Source of the DNA: Sambucus nigra
Taxonomy: Eukaryota; Streptophyta; Magnoliopsida; Dipsacales; Adoxaceae
Direction of reading: 5' to 3'
Assembly (NCBI GenBank): GCA_949130495.1
Contig: OX422222.1
Span: 272,108,109-272,172,108 of the forward strand
Length of the DNA: 64,000 nt
Shown piece by piece: positions 23,161 through 35,381 of the stretch (within the stretch, counting starts at the first letter, position 1; every line of letters begins with the position of its first letter). The notes below the pieces were generated by a model. The model worked only from the letters and a program-made list of their open reading frames with translations, was not told where the DNA came from and made no database searches. The position numbers and the translations under genes were made by a program.

Positions 23161-23339
23161 TCCAAAGATAGGTTGAGGCTAGGAATCTTATCTTAGAACG
23201 TGACTTAAATGCACTTGGCGAAGGAATTTGATAAGTCAGGAAGGATGTTGTAAAGTTGGAAAGCTGATTGTAACCTATATGTTATTGTCTCTCAATGCAA
23301 GTTACAAGGCTAAATCGAGTAGAAAAAGACGTATCTCTT

Positions 23340-23367
23340 GGGGGGGGGGGGGGGGGGGGAGGGGGGG
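23340..23367 (+). repeat. Poly-G tract
   Basis: About 20 G, one A, then 7 G. Long pure G runs are rare in this AT-rich window and are also error-prone in sequencing. Confidence 0.9.
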
Positions 23368-23727
23368 ACATAAATTAAAAGTTTTTTACCTAGTTTCCTA
23401 CTTAGTTCCTTTCATTCCTACCACTATCGATTATTGTGCAGGGGAGACTAGAGAAGTTCTTGAAGGTTTTTCTTTGGAGGAAAGTAATAAGGAGTTTAAA
23501 GTATAGTTTACAAGGGTGGAGGGATGCGTGGGAACCAGAGTAACAAGGGGCGGGGTGAAAGATCAATCTTGCTTCACAAGCTCTTGCATTAATATGGCTT
23601 TGAACCTTTACGTTTGAGGATGGGAGGCTACAGAGGAGTGTAGTGGTGGCTAAATTCGAGGAAGGATATAGGACGAAGATCAAACTAGTTTGAAGTACAA
23701 AATGGAGCTAAGTCGTGCAAGCATATT

Positions 23728-23755
23728 ATGGATGGATGGATGGATGGATGGATGG
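23728..23755 (+). repeat. (ATGG)n microsatellite
   Basis: Seven ATGG units within the LINE remnant. Confidence 0.9.
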
Positions 23756-23759
23756 AATG

Positions 23760-24600
23760 ACTTTAGATTATGAGGTCGAGCAGTCTCAAGCAAGTATGTG
23801 TTATATAGCACTGAAGATGGTAATAAGGTAAGGTTCTGGCAAGACTCTTGGTGTAATGAAGACTTACTGATGGCTAGGTTTTCGGGTTTATATCAGTTGG
23901 TAGTGAACTGGGGGACATTGGTGGATAATTAAGTGATATGAAGTGAGGGAAGAAGAATGTGGACTCTTCTCTTCAAACAATAATTTAATTATTAGGATTT
24001 AGAGGAAGTGAAGTCATTTTGGGGGGGCATTCCTATGGGAGAGAAAGATCAGTTATGGTAGAAGGGCTTGGGGCGATTTTCATTAAGCTTTTTTTATATG
24101 TTAGTGATTGGGGAAAAGGTAAGCATTTTTTAATGGAAGGTTGTATGGCATACGAGGGCCCCATTAGACGTATCCAATGAACTACAACCAAAGGATCCAT
24201 CTTAAATAAGGAGGAGGGCGAGGAGGAAGGTGATAGTTAATAAATATATGTTGTGCAAGTGCGATGATGAGTTGGTGGATCATATTTTACTTTATTTCCC
24301 TTTTCCCAATTGTGGGAACTGTTGCTTACACTTTTTGGTGTGCAATGGGTGATACCGAGCTTAATTAAGGAGATGTTCAAAGTAATGAGGAGCTATTTTG
24401 ATGAGACGATCCAACTGTGTTGCTTGGAATGTTGCACCCCTTTGTCTTATGCTGACGGTATGGAAAAATCATACTAATATATATGTTAAGTATAAGAAGT
24501 CTTCGACCCTCCTTACTCACATTTTTATGGTATACCCTTTGTATTTATGGTGTAAAAATATATACCTTGGTTTTTTTAGTCATTTATAAAGTTTTTGAAT
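23760..24600 (+). pseudogene. 3' end of an L1-type LINE reverse-transcriptase ORF (zf-RVT region)
   Basis: Piecewise translation gives the conserved C-terminal end of plant L1 ORF2: DGNKVRFWQDSWCNEDLL near 23815-23870, then a stretch expected to read WKVVWHTRAPLDV near 24130, then NKYMLCKCDDELVDHILLYF (24240-24295) matching the zf-RVT zinc motif, and LWELLLTLFGVQWVIPS afterwards. At least six stops or shifts interrupt it. No RT catalytic domain lies upstream in the window, so this is a 5'-truncated insertion, the usual LINE outcome. A clear poly-A tail is not seen. Confidence 0.75.
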
Positions 24601-24609
24601 GATTTATGG

Positions 24610-26790
24610 GGAGGAGGTCGAGGTTAGTTGGCATCCTTTTTTTTTTTACTCTTGTGCATTTGTTCCCTCATGGCCTTTCCTATTTTTTCTATAATAATCC
24701 TCGTCGAATTTTACGAAAATACATATGTTTCCATCAAACAAAAATTTTATTGGCTTTGATACGTCTAATCCTTCTTCTTTTGGTGCCAAGATTATTGCGA
24801 AAGAGTCAATCATCACCCATAAGCATTAGTCAAGAACATCCTTAAGGATCAACCCGATGGTTGACCCTTTCTTGAATTTACTCTTGTTCGTTTTGTAGTA
24901 GCAAATGTCTGTTAGGAACTTTAAAGAGTGTATCGAATGCTTAGGAACAATTGTTTCACTAATTTGAAGTATTTCAAATTCTTTGAGTCAAAATTACTAG
25001 TGAGAACTTAAAGAGAGAAGGCAAAGCGTTAACTAATGTTTGGAAGTTTTAAGTCAAAATCACAAGCCCAATGTACATTCTAAGGCTAGAATAAAAAATA
25101 AAATAAAAGTCTCAAACCCCATGTTCTCATTGTTAAGTCTGAATGGGTTTAGAAAGACATTTTGATTACCTAATATATTACTAGACATGTTGATTGTCAC
25201 TCGCATTGATATTCACCATTCTAAACCTTTATTTGGTAGGGAGTTTTTTTACAAATAAAGTATTTATTAGTTCCTTGGACTAGGTGTAGTTTTCGACTGA
25301 TTGTTTATCTAGTATGTTATGTACGCTTGTACATTTGGTATTCTTTCGGGGTCTATTGTTTTTCAATTGGTATAATACAATAAAAAAATCTTGATTTTGA
25401 ATCAGTTTTTTATTTTATTATCCTTTTCAAAATCATGTTAATGCATGTTGGTTAAGAAATCGAATTAATTTATGATTATACTAACGATAATCATTATGAA
25501 TTTTTTAAAATTTGATTAAATTTTCATAGGCATTCAAGAATTCTTATGTATACCTCACACATACAACTTCAACATTACTGAGGTGTATCGAACATGATAA
25601 GTCTTATCGAGTTTTCTAATCAATTCTTTCATTTTATGAATGTGTTACATTTGGCGGCTGGTTGGACTTGGTAAATTATTCAAAGAAAATGCATTGTGTG
25701 CATGGAAAGACCTATGAGCAATGTGAATATATATTATAAAATTCATTATGAAAATTGTTTTTATTAATCTACAATCCCAAGTGTGTGTGTAAGTTATCAT
25801 TGAAAAAATTATGAAAAATTACTTAAGTCAAATATATGATATCGTGTGCTTAATGCATAAAAAGATTCATACTTGAAAGGTATATTACGGGAGAAAAAAT
25901 TAGTATAATATTCAATGGGATGGAAATGTTTTTGAAAGAAAGAATCGGATTTTAGTTTATTAAATTATTGATTATAAAATTTGATTGACTATGTATTGGT
26001 TTGAACTTGAACTTCACCTTGTATTTTACTAAAAGTTATAGTTTATATGCCTCTAAATTGAGGATGTGAAAGATTCTTAATTTTTTGGACAACTTTTGCT
26101 AGGAGTGAGTGAGTGGTTCTCATAATTTCACGATCATATAAATTAACTAAGGTGTACTGTTTTTAAGTATTCATGCTCTTGGGATGTTGGGGTTGATTTT
26201 TTTTTTTTTTATAATTACAAATCTTTCGAGCCGTAGTTTAATTTAAGGGGTGATGTGTCTTTTACTTGAATAAGACCTAACCTTATGCATGATTGTTAAC
26301 TTCCCATATTTTATGCATATCATATTCTTAATGCTTACTATCGATACTTGTTTGTTATCCTATACCATTTTCATACATTCCATCGTGATTTCACTGCATT
26401 ATGTGATAAAGGGGGGATATATTGCATAGTTTAAGGGGAGTTTTGATTATTTTTATTTATATATGCATATTACAAACTTGCTTTATACCTATTATAGGTT
26501 GTTATGTGTTATACAATTATTAAGAGATCTCACTCCACATTACAAAGTTTTCCATAAAAGTCTGATTTTCATTAATATGAGTCGATTAATTTTTATTATA
26601 ATTGAGTAATGGTCGTTTATCTTTTTCTTATTTTTGGGATAGATTGTAACTTGTTAGTCATTTGTTTCTTTATCCTTAAATAAGCCACGTTCAATGATTA
26701 CAACTTAAACTATCCAATCAATAAGCACGCTTGGGTTATTCCATTTCCCCCTAGCAATTAGAGCCGAGTTGGAACACTGACAAACCCAAT
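24610..26790. other. Unassigned AT-rich intergenic sequence
   Basis: I see no domain, LTR edge or inverted repeat. The frame at 24606-24845 is hydrophobic but short and unlike anything I recognise. A G-rich run (AAGGGGGGATAT at 26409) resembles a polypurine tract but has no partner. Confidence 0.4.
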
Positions 26791-26803
26791 TTACCTAACC
26801 CGA

Positions 26804-26960
26804 TTGGGTTTGGTCATGCGTTTCGATTTGTCTTGTGCATCTTTGACATTTATGGAGAATATGACTTGGATTATCCGACCCTTATGTGGGAAGTTTGTTT
26901 TCGTACACTTCAATGATACTTACATTTATAGTCAAACTAAAGAGAAGCGTGTGTATTGGT
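26804..26960 (+). pseudogene. Fragment of Ty3/gypsy chromovirus reverse transcriptase
   Basis: The frame reads MRFDLSCASLTFMENM, then LCGKFVFVHFNDTYIYSQT. This aligns with the RT palm of chromoviruses (MPFGLxNAPxTFMxxM then GKFVVVYFDDILIYSKT). The catalytic YFDD is HFND here, so it is inactive. Only about 50 codons remain and neither side shows LTRs. Confidence 0.65.
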
Positions 26961-27077
26961 TGTCTAGGAGCAAGAGTTACACCGGGAACTTAAAAAATGT
27001 CTTTACATTGTTTCCTTAGTTGTATTTATGGGATTAGTGGATTTTGCAAAGGAATTAATTCCATCAAAGACAAGATT

Positions 27078-28196
27078 TATTAAGAATAAATGTCTTATTG
27101 GGAAAGTTTGAGCCTTGCATTACAATATATAAGATTTTGTAGCCCCTTTACCCATTGTCAATTATTTTGGTTGGAAACTCCAATAGGTAACATGTCATCG
27201 GTCCTTACATGACCCAACGACCCAATTAATCCATGTTACCCAATATAAATATGTCCACGTTGTGGAGTTTTGGCTTAAAATACCCCTAAACCCATGTTTT
27301 TGTCGAATAGTGCGACCAATGAAAATCGGGCTTCACTGCAATGAAGCAGGTAGTGCTTAAGGGCAAGGTTTCTGGATTAATAGGTGCGACCATCGAAGGG
27401 CTTGATTCACGGTAGCAAACATGCCCAGATTTGTATGAAATTGGCTTTATAGTGGGGGTATTTTGGGGATTTGCCACAAATTTGTTCCACATATAAAAGA
27501 ATCATTTGGGGGGTTAATTCTCTAAGTCTTTAGTTGCTCGGTGAGAGTTATAGAGAGTCTTTGTCCAAAGGTGAGGGTTTGGGGTGTGAGGTGATGAATT
27601 TATTCTCTCACCCATGGGTATTGCTCAAAGGGAAAAGAATCGTATGAGTGCGAGTGTTTATATATGGTAGGTGTGCTCAAATTATACTTTATGGGGGATT
27701 TCTCACTGCGTTTTATGTGAGCGGAATATACTAGATTGGATACATGAAAAAATAGCTGGGAAACACTCGAGGGCAAGAAATTACGAAGGTTCTAGGCTTA
27801 GAACTTGGACTCACTTAGGTGAAGAGTTGATGTACAATTGCTATTTGAGATTTAGATAGGAAAGTAAAGGGTACATTGGAAAACAACCGAAAAACGCTCG
27901 AGGGCTAGAAATTGTGAAGGTTCTAAGATTAAAACTTAGATTCACTTGGGTGGGGAGCTGGGATGGCTATCTGGGATTTGGATAAGAGAGCAGAGGGTAT
28001 GTGATTTGTCCTTCTATACTATCCATTGTACTTATAATTTCTTAAAATATAGTGAAATCGGGGTCTCTTTGTAGATGTAGTCAAGTTGCTGAACCACGAT
28101 CTTATTGTTATCTCTGGTTTACATTTTTATGTGCTCGTCATTATTACCATTTTATCTGGATTATTTGGGGTTATGGTTGTTTGGAGGGTGCCCCAA
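27078..28196 (+). repeat. 5' LTR of a TRIM-like element (decayed)
   Basis: Begins near TATTAAGAATAAATG, continues with AGCCTTGCATTACAATATAT and a CCCATTGTC segment that recur at 28260-28380. It runs to a GGGTGCCCCAACA end before a primer-like site. Length is about 1.1 kb if the borders are right. It contains the 131-bp duplication listed separately. Confidence 0.4.
27764..28002 (+). repeat. 131-bp imperfect tandem duplication
   Basis: CACTCGAGGGCAAGAAATTA (27764) recurs as CGCTCGAGGGCTAGAAATTG (27895) and the following 100 bp match with scattered changes (GAAGGTTCTA, GACTCACTT, GATTTAGATA, AAAGGGTA). Two copies. Confidence 0.75.
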
Positions 28197-28198
28197 CA

Positions 28199-28259
28199 AA
28201 TTGAGTATCGAGGCACAACACATGTGTTAGGCTTAAGTCACACTACATGTGAGGGGGCT
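28199..28259 (+). mobile_element. Very short internal region of TRIM-like element
   Basis: ATTGAGTATCGAGGC resembles a Met-tRNA primer site with two changes; 35 nt later GAGGGGGCT acts as a polypurine tract directly before TGTTGAGAATACAAG. An internal domain of about 60 bp between LTR-like repeats is what defines TRIM elements. Confidence 0.4.
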
Positions 28260-28377
28260 TGTTGAGAATACAAGTGTCACATGAAAATTTTAAAGTCTTG
28301 CAATACAATATATAAGATTCTAAGGAACCTCTGCCCGGTGTCCACTAGTTTCGGGCTAGAAATTCTAATATTTAACA
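28260..28377 (+). repeat. 3' LTR start of TRIM-like element
   Basis: TGTTGAGAATACAAGTGTCA onward, collinear with 27078-27200. Confidence 0.5.
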
Positions 28378-28480
28378 TGTTGAGAATATATATACTCACA
28401 TCGGAAAGTTATCTTGCACCACAGTATACAAGAATCTTGGGGTCCATCTACCCATTGCCATGATATTCAATAGTGGAGGG
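28378..28480 (+). repeat. Second related LTR start, directly abutting
   Basis: TGTTGAGAATATATATACTC at 28378 begins a third copy of the same LTR head (CACATCGGAAAG, ATACAAGAATCTTGGGG, CTACCCATTGCCA), placed exactly where the previous copy reaches TTAACA. Confidence 0.5.
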
Positions 28481-30815
28481 GTCCATCCAAGAAACCTATA
28501 GAGCAAGATTTGATTTCCCATAGGTTATCCCACTTCTTTTAGATATGTATCCAACTCCTCAGCTTTATTATGGTCCCAATATCCTTCCTCGTGAGCTATT
28601 TTGCACCTCCATTTAATTGAACTCCTAAAGTACAAACTAGGTTTTAAGACTTTAAGGCCAAGATGATTGTGCCCTAGTCGTAGCACTTCTAAATTTCATT
28701 AATTTGTTTTATCTTTCGTGCAACCCCTACAAGACATGAGTGGATAACTAATTGCAATGTTAAGCCATAATGGGCCATTGCCATCATTTTGCATTTAAAG
28801 GCCCCACACTTTAATATTTTATGTATGACTTAGAATTTTATGACGTAGCACACAATTATTGACACTAGTATTTAATGCACTTGGAGTTTGTTATCAAGCA
28901 AACTCATCAGGTGCTAAATTATCTCAACATATAGAGGAAGATAAGTGAGCGATATGCAAATTGGTCGAGTTTTATTCAGGGGTCCACCTTTGAACACCCA
29001 TATAATTTAGGGTAGTAGGTTTGGTTAGTTTATGTTTTGAGTTTGAATGAGCATGTGTTAGTTAGTTGTGATATATAGCTTTATGTTTGGGTTTTGGGAG
29101 CTCCGTTCACGTACGCGTTAGCCCCATGTTTGGACTTTGTTGTTTAAAGTTATTAGCCCATAATGCAGTGCCCATTGCATTAAATATCTAAAATATTTAT
29201 TTAAGGTCCCTAATTTATGACGAGGGAGAAGATATTTTGCAGGTCATATGGGGGTAGCTCACACTTTAAACTGCAGTTGTGAGTATTTCGCCTAACCATC
29301 GAGAAGAATGCTAATGATTTTATCCATCGATGATATGTTTGAGAGAGAGCAAAGGAATAATAGTCAAATATCGGGTTATACTATTCCAATTCATGATAAG
29401 CCTTGATGCCATGTTTCGACATATCATGTTGTTAAGTCAATGAAGAATCTAAAAGACATAACTTTCAATTCATTATAAAGGATTAAATCTTTAAGATGGC
29501 CCACTTTATCCCTTCTAGTCATAGTTTAGATGCCTTAAATGTAATGAATTTTTACATCAACAAGGTTGTGCATTATTGTGCATAATATTATTTTAGCTTA
29601 AGATGTTCATTTTTAAAGGACACGTCTACAAAAATTTATGCAACCTCCTCAATTGTTTCAGCTTGTATTCTACACCTTTCATAAACTAAATTGATGGTCA
29701 GACAAAGGTAATTTACTAGATCTTGCAGAGTTGTTAAAATGTTTCATCGCTCATACTCCAAATTGTGGGACACCATTATGGATCATATGGACTTAACATA
29801 CTAAGTATTTCACTATTCAACTAACCTTTCTCCATTTTATATTGTATTATATACATGACCTACTATTCGGGATGATTTAGTTAGGCCCCTTCCACAACTC
29901 TTATATGTTAGTCCGCCTCTGATATTGCAGCGCGTATGGCAACCATACTTAAGTTGTGTCTTCAGAGGGTGTACTTGAGGTCCAAATGCATTATTTTGGT
30001 CTCTTGTCCTTTCAAATGCAATTATGTGGAAATTATTTATGTGTTGGACTTTTCATTGGATTTTAAAGTTTACAAGTCCTTAAATCCTAATGATCTGACT
30101 CCGCATTTGTCACACATGATCCTTTGATTACCTTTTCGTCTGAGGTGGATGATTTGACTCTCGTTTATAGAAACCGAATTTGGGTCATCGTAAACACGAT
30201 TTTGGTTATTTCTAGGAGTTGTGCTTAAAAGGATCACGAGAAGGTATCTAGTTTTTGCACTATAATATTTGCTTACAATGCCAAACCATTTGTTTCCATT
30301 TAATCCTCTGTTCAGTGAAATATCATGTGTTTAATCAAAAGGCATTATAGGCTTGTCCCTTTGTCGTATGTAAGTCCTTCCCATCATTTTGCATCGCTAG
30401 GTAGTAAGTCTTTGTATAAGGAGGGAGTGGAGTAGATATCATGGGTCACATGTACCATTTGGCTATAATAACACCTTTTCCTTGATTGATATCAAATTTT
30501 TAATTCATCCTATTTTAATGGTACGTTCTCATATCCTTATGAGACTTCTCCCCCACTTTAACTCTGTGTAAATGCTATTTCACTATCACCTTCTCTGTTA
30601 CCCTACGTAGGTCAAGTTTTCACACCCATCTTATGGGGTTTCATATTCCTCTTTATGAGCGTCATTCTGTACTCACCTTCCTCTATTTTTTTAATCAAAC
30701 ACATCTACTCTAGTCTCTCTAGCACAACACCTACGAACTCCAACATCAATATATATATTGTGGTACCATGACCAACTGAATACCCTATTATATGTTTCGC
30801 AGTTAGTAGTTGTTA
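28481..30815. other. Unassigned intergenic sequence
   Basis: No LTR, TIR or protein domain recognised over 2.3 kb. Short frames (29936-30127) carry no motif. Confidence 0.4.
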
Positions 30816-30823
30816 GGAGTTTA
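30816..30823 (+). repeat. Target-site duplication of hAT element, left copy
   Basis: GGAGTTTA, identical to 34084-34091; 8 bp is the hallmark length for hAT. Confidence 0.85.
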
Positions 30824-30893
30824 TAGGGGCGGAGCTACTGTGGTGCGAGTGGGTGCGGACGCACCCACTGGATTTCTGATTTATTTTTATTTT

Positions 30894-30899
<6 letters not shown>

Positions 30900-30931
<32 letters not shown>
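30900..30931. repeat. (TA)n microsatellite in hAT 5' region
   Basis: About 16 TA units. Confidence 0.9.
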
Positions 30932-30935
<4 letters not shown>

Positions 30936-31576
30936 ACTTAAATGTTGAGGTTAAAAATCATAATTTCGAAAACTTAAGTCCATACACAACACAACATAGC
31001 TGGCCCTATTTTCATTCAACAAAACACAATTAATTGTTAACCAGAGCTCCTTCTTAACCAACTTCTTCATTCCATTTCTTCATTCCCCCAAATCCGGCCC
31101 TCCTTGTCCCAGCATCTCGGCCCATCCCCCTTGTCGCCACCAACAACCTGCATCCCCGCCCCTCCCCTTACCTGCATCTCCGCACCTGTCGAGAAACCAG
31201 CCGAAAAATCAAGGTGTGTTATGTGTTCATTTTTTTTGTTAGTTTATTTTCTTGTATTAGTTTATTTGTTTTTAATTTGTCTAACATTCCTATTGGTTAT
31301 TAATTTATTTGTTAAAACACTCTTAATGTTGTTATATTTATTGGTGTATAAAATTGTTGGAAAATAAAAAATTCGAAAAAGTAGTATAAAACTTGAATTA
31401 AACAAAAATTAACCCTGATTTAAAACTGTTATATATAAATTAATTCTGATTTACGTTAGATTTTTATGTCATATAAACTGTTAAGATTAATTTAATTCCA
31501 TAACTTAATTCTAATTCTAATTTCAAATAACTTATTTCTGTTAGATTAATTCTGTTTTTTCTATTAATTTCAAAAT

Positions 31577-33855
31577 ATGTTGAAGTATTTTAAAAAAGCG
31601 AAAGAGTCATCCTCGACTCCGCCTCCTCTGCCTCCATCTTCGCCTCCACCACCCATAGTGGAGACAAATTTTGAGGAGTACCCATTTGATCTGGGGTTAA
31701 GCAAAAGCATTCATAGCTTTGGTGCTAAAGAGAAAAATTTATTCGAACGTATTACTTGCAAAAAGGCCCATGTCAACCTAAGAATCATGTGTTCCCTTGG
31801 CATTTATGCGACAATGAAAGACATAGATTCATCCCATCATGGTTTAGCGATCACTCTTATTGGTTGGAATCTAGCAGACAAAAAGATGCGGCATTTTGTT
31901 TGTGTTGTTATCTTTTCAAATGTGAGAATGGTGATCAAGGTGGTGGTGATGCGTTTGTTGTTGAAGGGTATACAAATTGGAGAAAGAAAGATAGGTTTAA
32001 TGTGCATGTTGGAGAACCACCTAATGTTCATAATCAATGTTTGAGGCCGTGTCAAGATCTAATGAACCAAAAATAACACATTGACATGGTGTTGTCTAAC
32101 CATTCCAATCAGACTCGAATGGATTATCGTATTCATCTAACTACAATAGTTGATTGTATTAAATTCCTTTTGCACCGAGGGATGGCTTTGCGTGGTCATG
32201 ATGAATCTCAGGAATCTTGTAATCGGGGAAATTTTCTCGAACTCTTAGGATTTCTTTCTAAGCTCAATGAGGAGGTCAATAGAGTGTCACTTCATAATGC
32301 CCCTGGAAATCATACGCTAACATCACCCATGATTCAAAAACACATAATTAGTGCCATAGCGAATGTGACTACAAGAGATATTCTTTGTGAACTTGGTGAT
32401 GGTTTATTTTCTATCTTAGTTGATGAGGCGCGTGATGTATCAGTGAAAGAACAAATGGACATTGCTCTACGGTTTGTTGGTTCAAGAGGGTGTGTTGTTG
32501 AGCGTTTTCTTGGCATTGCATATGTTAGAGATACGACTGCTTTATCACTAAAGCATCCAATGAATCTCTTTTTTCCCGTCATGGTTTGAGCATTTCGAGT
32601 TTACGAGGCCACGGCTATGATGGAGCTAGCAATATGAGAGGCCAATTTAATGGCTTGAAAAGTTTGATAATGTTAGACAATGAGGCAGCTTATTATGTTC
32701 AGTGTTTTGCACACCAGCTCCAATTAACACTTGTAGCTGTCACGGAGGGGCATAAAACTATTTCTACATTTTTTGATATAATTTCCCTTTTATCAAATAT
32801 TGTTGGAGCTTCATGTAAGCGAAGAAACATACTACGAGAGAAACAATTTGAGAAACGTGTTGAAGGAATCTGCAATGGTGATATGTTGACCGGCAAATGC
32901 ATGAATCAAGAAATGACAATGAGACGAGCTGCAAACACACGTTGGGGATGAAGGGACAAATAACAAGCAAAGAGGTCATGCTGAGGGACTTTTGAAGAAT
33001 GTGCAATTATATGACTTTGCATTCATTTTACATTTGATGAAAAATATTTTGTCAATTACAAATGATTTGTCCCAAGCTTTACAGAAAAAAGATGAAGAAA
33101 TTGTAAATGCCATGAATCTTGTGAGGATAACAAAACATCAATTGCAAGATATGAGAGATAATGGGTGGAAATTGTTGTTAGCTGAAGTCTCATTACTTTG
33201 TGTCAAACATGAGTTGGATATTATACAAATGGAGGATTTATATGGATTTTGTGGAAGGTCAAAGCGTAATGTTCATGAGAAAACAAATCTTCACCATTAT
33301 CGAGTTGAAATGTTTTATCACGTGATAGATTTACAACTTCAAGAGTTGAACAATCATTTTATTGAGGCAAATACGGAGTTGTTGTTTTGTATGGCCTACC
33401 TTGGTTCCTTTGATTCATTTGTTAAATATGATGCAGAAAAATTGCTTCTATTTGCTGAATTTTACCCCGCGAATTTCTCTCCTATGGATTTAATGCATAT
33501 TAAGCGTCAACTTGGAACCTATATTATGGATGTGCGCTCTGACGATCGATTTGATGAAGTTGAGGGGATTGGTGGGCTAGCTAGAGTACTTATTTAGACA
33601 AAGAAGCATACTTTATAACCGTTAGTATATTTACTCGTGCAACCGACATTACTTTTACCCGTTGCTACTGCGACAGTTAAAAGAATTTTTTCTGCTATGA
33701 AGATTGTTAAAACTTCACTTCGTAACAGATTGGGGGATGAGGTGATGAATGATTGTTTGGTGGCATATATCGAAAGAGATTTCTTGGATGATATTGACAC
33801 TGAACATATCATTCAAATTTTCCAAAAAATGAAGTCTAGAAGAGTTGCATTGTAA
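31577..33855 (+). pseudogene. hAT transposase (TTF-type zinc finger, HAT dimerisation domain), broken
   Basis: The transposase would bind element ends and cut in the nucleus. ATG at 31577 starts MLKYFKKAKESS, a typical opening for this group, followed by a Pro/Ser linker. A frameshift near 31740 leads to the TTF-type zinc-finger region (PCQPKNHVFPWHLCDNERHR, then AAFCLCCYLF, 31760-31920). After an in-frame TAA at 32074 comes the catalytic core: LFSILVDEARDVSVKEQM (first catalytic Asp region, near 32400-32460), then, past a frameshift near 32575, GHGYDGASNMRGQFNGLK (second Asp) and CFAHQLQLTLV. Another break lies near 32950. The dimerisation end (PVATATVKRIFSAMKIVKTS and LRNRLGDEVMNDCL, 33655-33765) follows stops at 33595 and nearby. 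Five or more lesions; domain order otherwise complete. Confidence 0.88.
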
Positions 33856-34083
33856 TAATTATCATATAATATTTTGATAATGGTTTTAATGCATGGTTTT
33901 TTTTGTTGAAAATAAATATTAATGCATGTTTTTTTTTTGAAATTTTCTTTAGTACTAGATTTATTCCCAATATAATTAAAATAACTCAAATAAAAATCGC
34001 CTCGAGGGCTCCCGCACCCGAATCCCAGGGAAACGTCAGACATTTTTTGCACCCACTAACTCATAATCCTAGCTCCGACACTT

Positions 34084-34091
34084 GGAGTTTA
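34084..34091 (+). repeat. Target-site duplication of hAT element, right copy
   Basis: GGAGTTTA, identical to 30816-30823. Confidence 0.85.
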
Positions 34092-34565
34092 TATGATTGT
34101 TTCGAAACTTTTTGGACATGACACTTGTGGAATTTTATTTCTTATTTCATTTACAATTTTTCATTTTCCTCGTCTCTTTATTGAGATGTTCTTTTATTTC
34201 CTCATTTTCCTCTGTGAAATATTTTTTCTTCCTGAAACGCTACAAGCTTATAATATTAGATGTATTTGACAGCGTATATTTGTTGGTTATATCTTTATAT
34301 ATGTATGTATAACTTTTATGTGTTCTCTATGTGTCCTTGTGTTTTTAGATTTTATCGTGGCAATATATCTTTGTCGAGTAGTACTCGTGTCCATTATATG
34401 TTTCCATGTGTCATAAGTGATTATGAAGTTGTTTATCGCACCATAAAATGGCATTTTTTGTACCAAATGAATCAACAAGCTCTGAGAGACATTCGTAATA
34501 TTCTCAAATAAATTCTTGCCATGATATCGAGCGTATCAAGAGGAGGTTTGTGCGATTTCTCTTGT
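34092..34565. other. Unassigned AT-rich spacer
   Basis: Hydrophobic short frames (34097-34312, 34260-34511) have no recognisable domain. Confidence 0.4.
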
Positions 34566-34696
34566 GGGTGCTGATAAAGGCACCACGAATTTTTTTTCCA
34601 ACACCGTACAATGCATAGAAAGCATTGTACATTATATTTAAAAAAGCACTACAATGGTGTTAGTGAGAAATTCTTGAGGTGCATTTATCCGCACCC
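34566..34696. mobile_element. Foldback MITE, about 131 bp
   Basis: Left end GGGTGCTGATAAAGGCACC and right end (reverse complement) GGGTGCGGATAAATGCACC pair closely, and the match continues inward through GAATTT and AACACC for about 48 bp; the centre carries an 8-bp stem TACAATGC/GCATTGTA. The 9 bp outside are TTCTCTTGT and TTCTATGAT, 6 of 9 alike, tentatively a decayed Mutator-type target duplication. No coding capacity. Confidence 0.65.
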
Positions 34697-35381
34697 TTCT
34701 ATGATATACATTGTATACAAATTACTCACTTACAATGCAATTCTAGTATTTTCATCAAGCTATTTAAGTATTATTTTAGTTATTACATTTGGAGCCTCTT
34801 AAAATATTTTAAAAAAAAAAGAATACGTGCATGAATTTGACCTAATGGCGTTTAGGTAGTCATACACGTGACCCACCTAATCAGAAGCGCTGCCAGATGC
34901 CGGTAGGGAGCTTGGTTTCAGTAAATTCAAATGGTATTGGTGGACACAAGCTCAGGGGACAACTATTTGGGATTTAAAAAGTAGGTTTTAGCTGCACCAC
35001 TGCTGAAAATGCGTCCCTTCAACTCAATGACTAACACCTGGCTATTCACATGCTAGGAAGAAGGGAACCAGGAACAGAACATAGAGACAGCCAGCCGATC
35101 CCTATTCGCAGCAATCCACGCAGGTATCATAAAAGACACATAACAATTAAGACTAATTAAATACTCTCAACAGTTATGCTTTTTATAGTACCAAGAAACA
35201 AGACCGTTCATGGTACAACAACACTATAATCCAAAGAACCTAAAGAGAAAACTAAGTAAAACCCATGTGGGAAAAAAAGGCAAGATAACAAATAAGCATT
35301 ATAAGGAAATAAAAATGAGATTATTTATGAGGACTTACCCGAGGAGGAGAATAGCTGAGAGACACAAATTGTTGAACAAAC
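34697..35381 (-). other. TCP gene 3' flank, including probable 3' UTR
   Basis: No repeat recognised. Minus-strand sequence just past the stop codon stays moderately GC-rich to about 35340, where GGGTAAGT forms a strong donor-like site (intron would start at 35338), so a 3'-UTR intron is possible. No clear poly-A signal can be singled out. Confidence 0.4.

Larger units (their letters stand above)
30824..34083 (+). mobile_element. hAT-superfamily DNA transposon, 3260 bp, inactive
   Basis: Terminal inverted repeats are TAGGGGCGGAGCTA on the left and, in reverse complement, AAGTGTCGGAGCTA on the right (11 of 14 match), bounded by perfect 8-bp target duplications GGAGTTTA. Subterminal GTGGGTGCG motifs occur on both sides (left near 30847, right as CACCCACT near 34050). 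It encodes a broken transposase of the plant TTF-type zinc finger/HAT dimerisation group and carries a (TA)n run at 30900-30931. Full-length with recognisable duplication implies moderate age. Confidence 0.88.

Noticed and set aside
26409..26420. Polypurine tract at 26.4 kb
   Set aside because: No LTR start or coding remnant in the right position next to it.
27078..28260. Cassandra-type TRIM with an embedded 5S rRNA
   Set aside because: No 5S promoter boxes or 5S-like core found in these LTRs.
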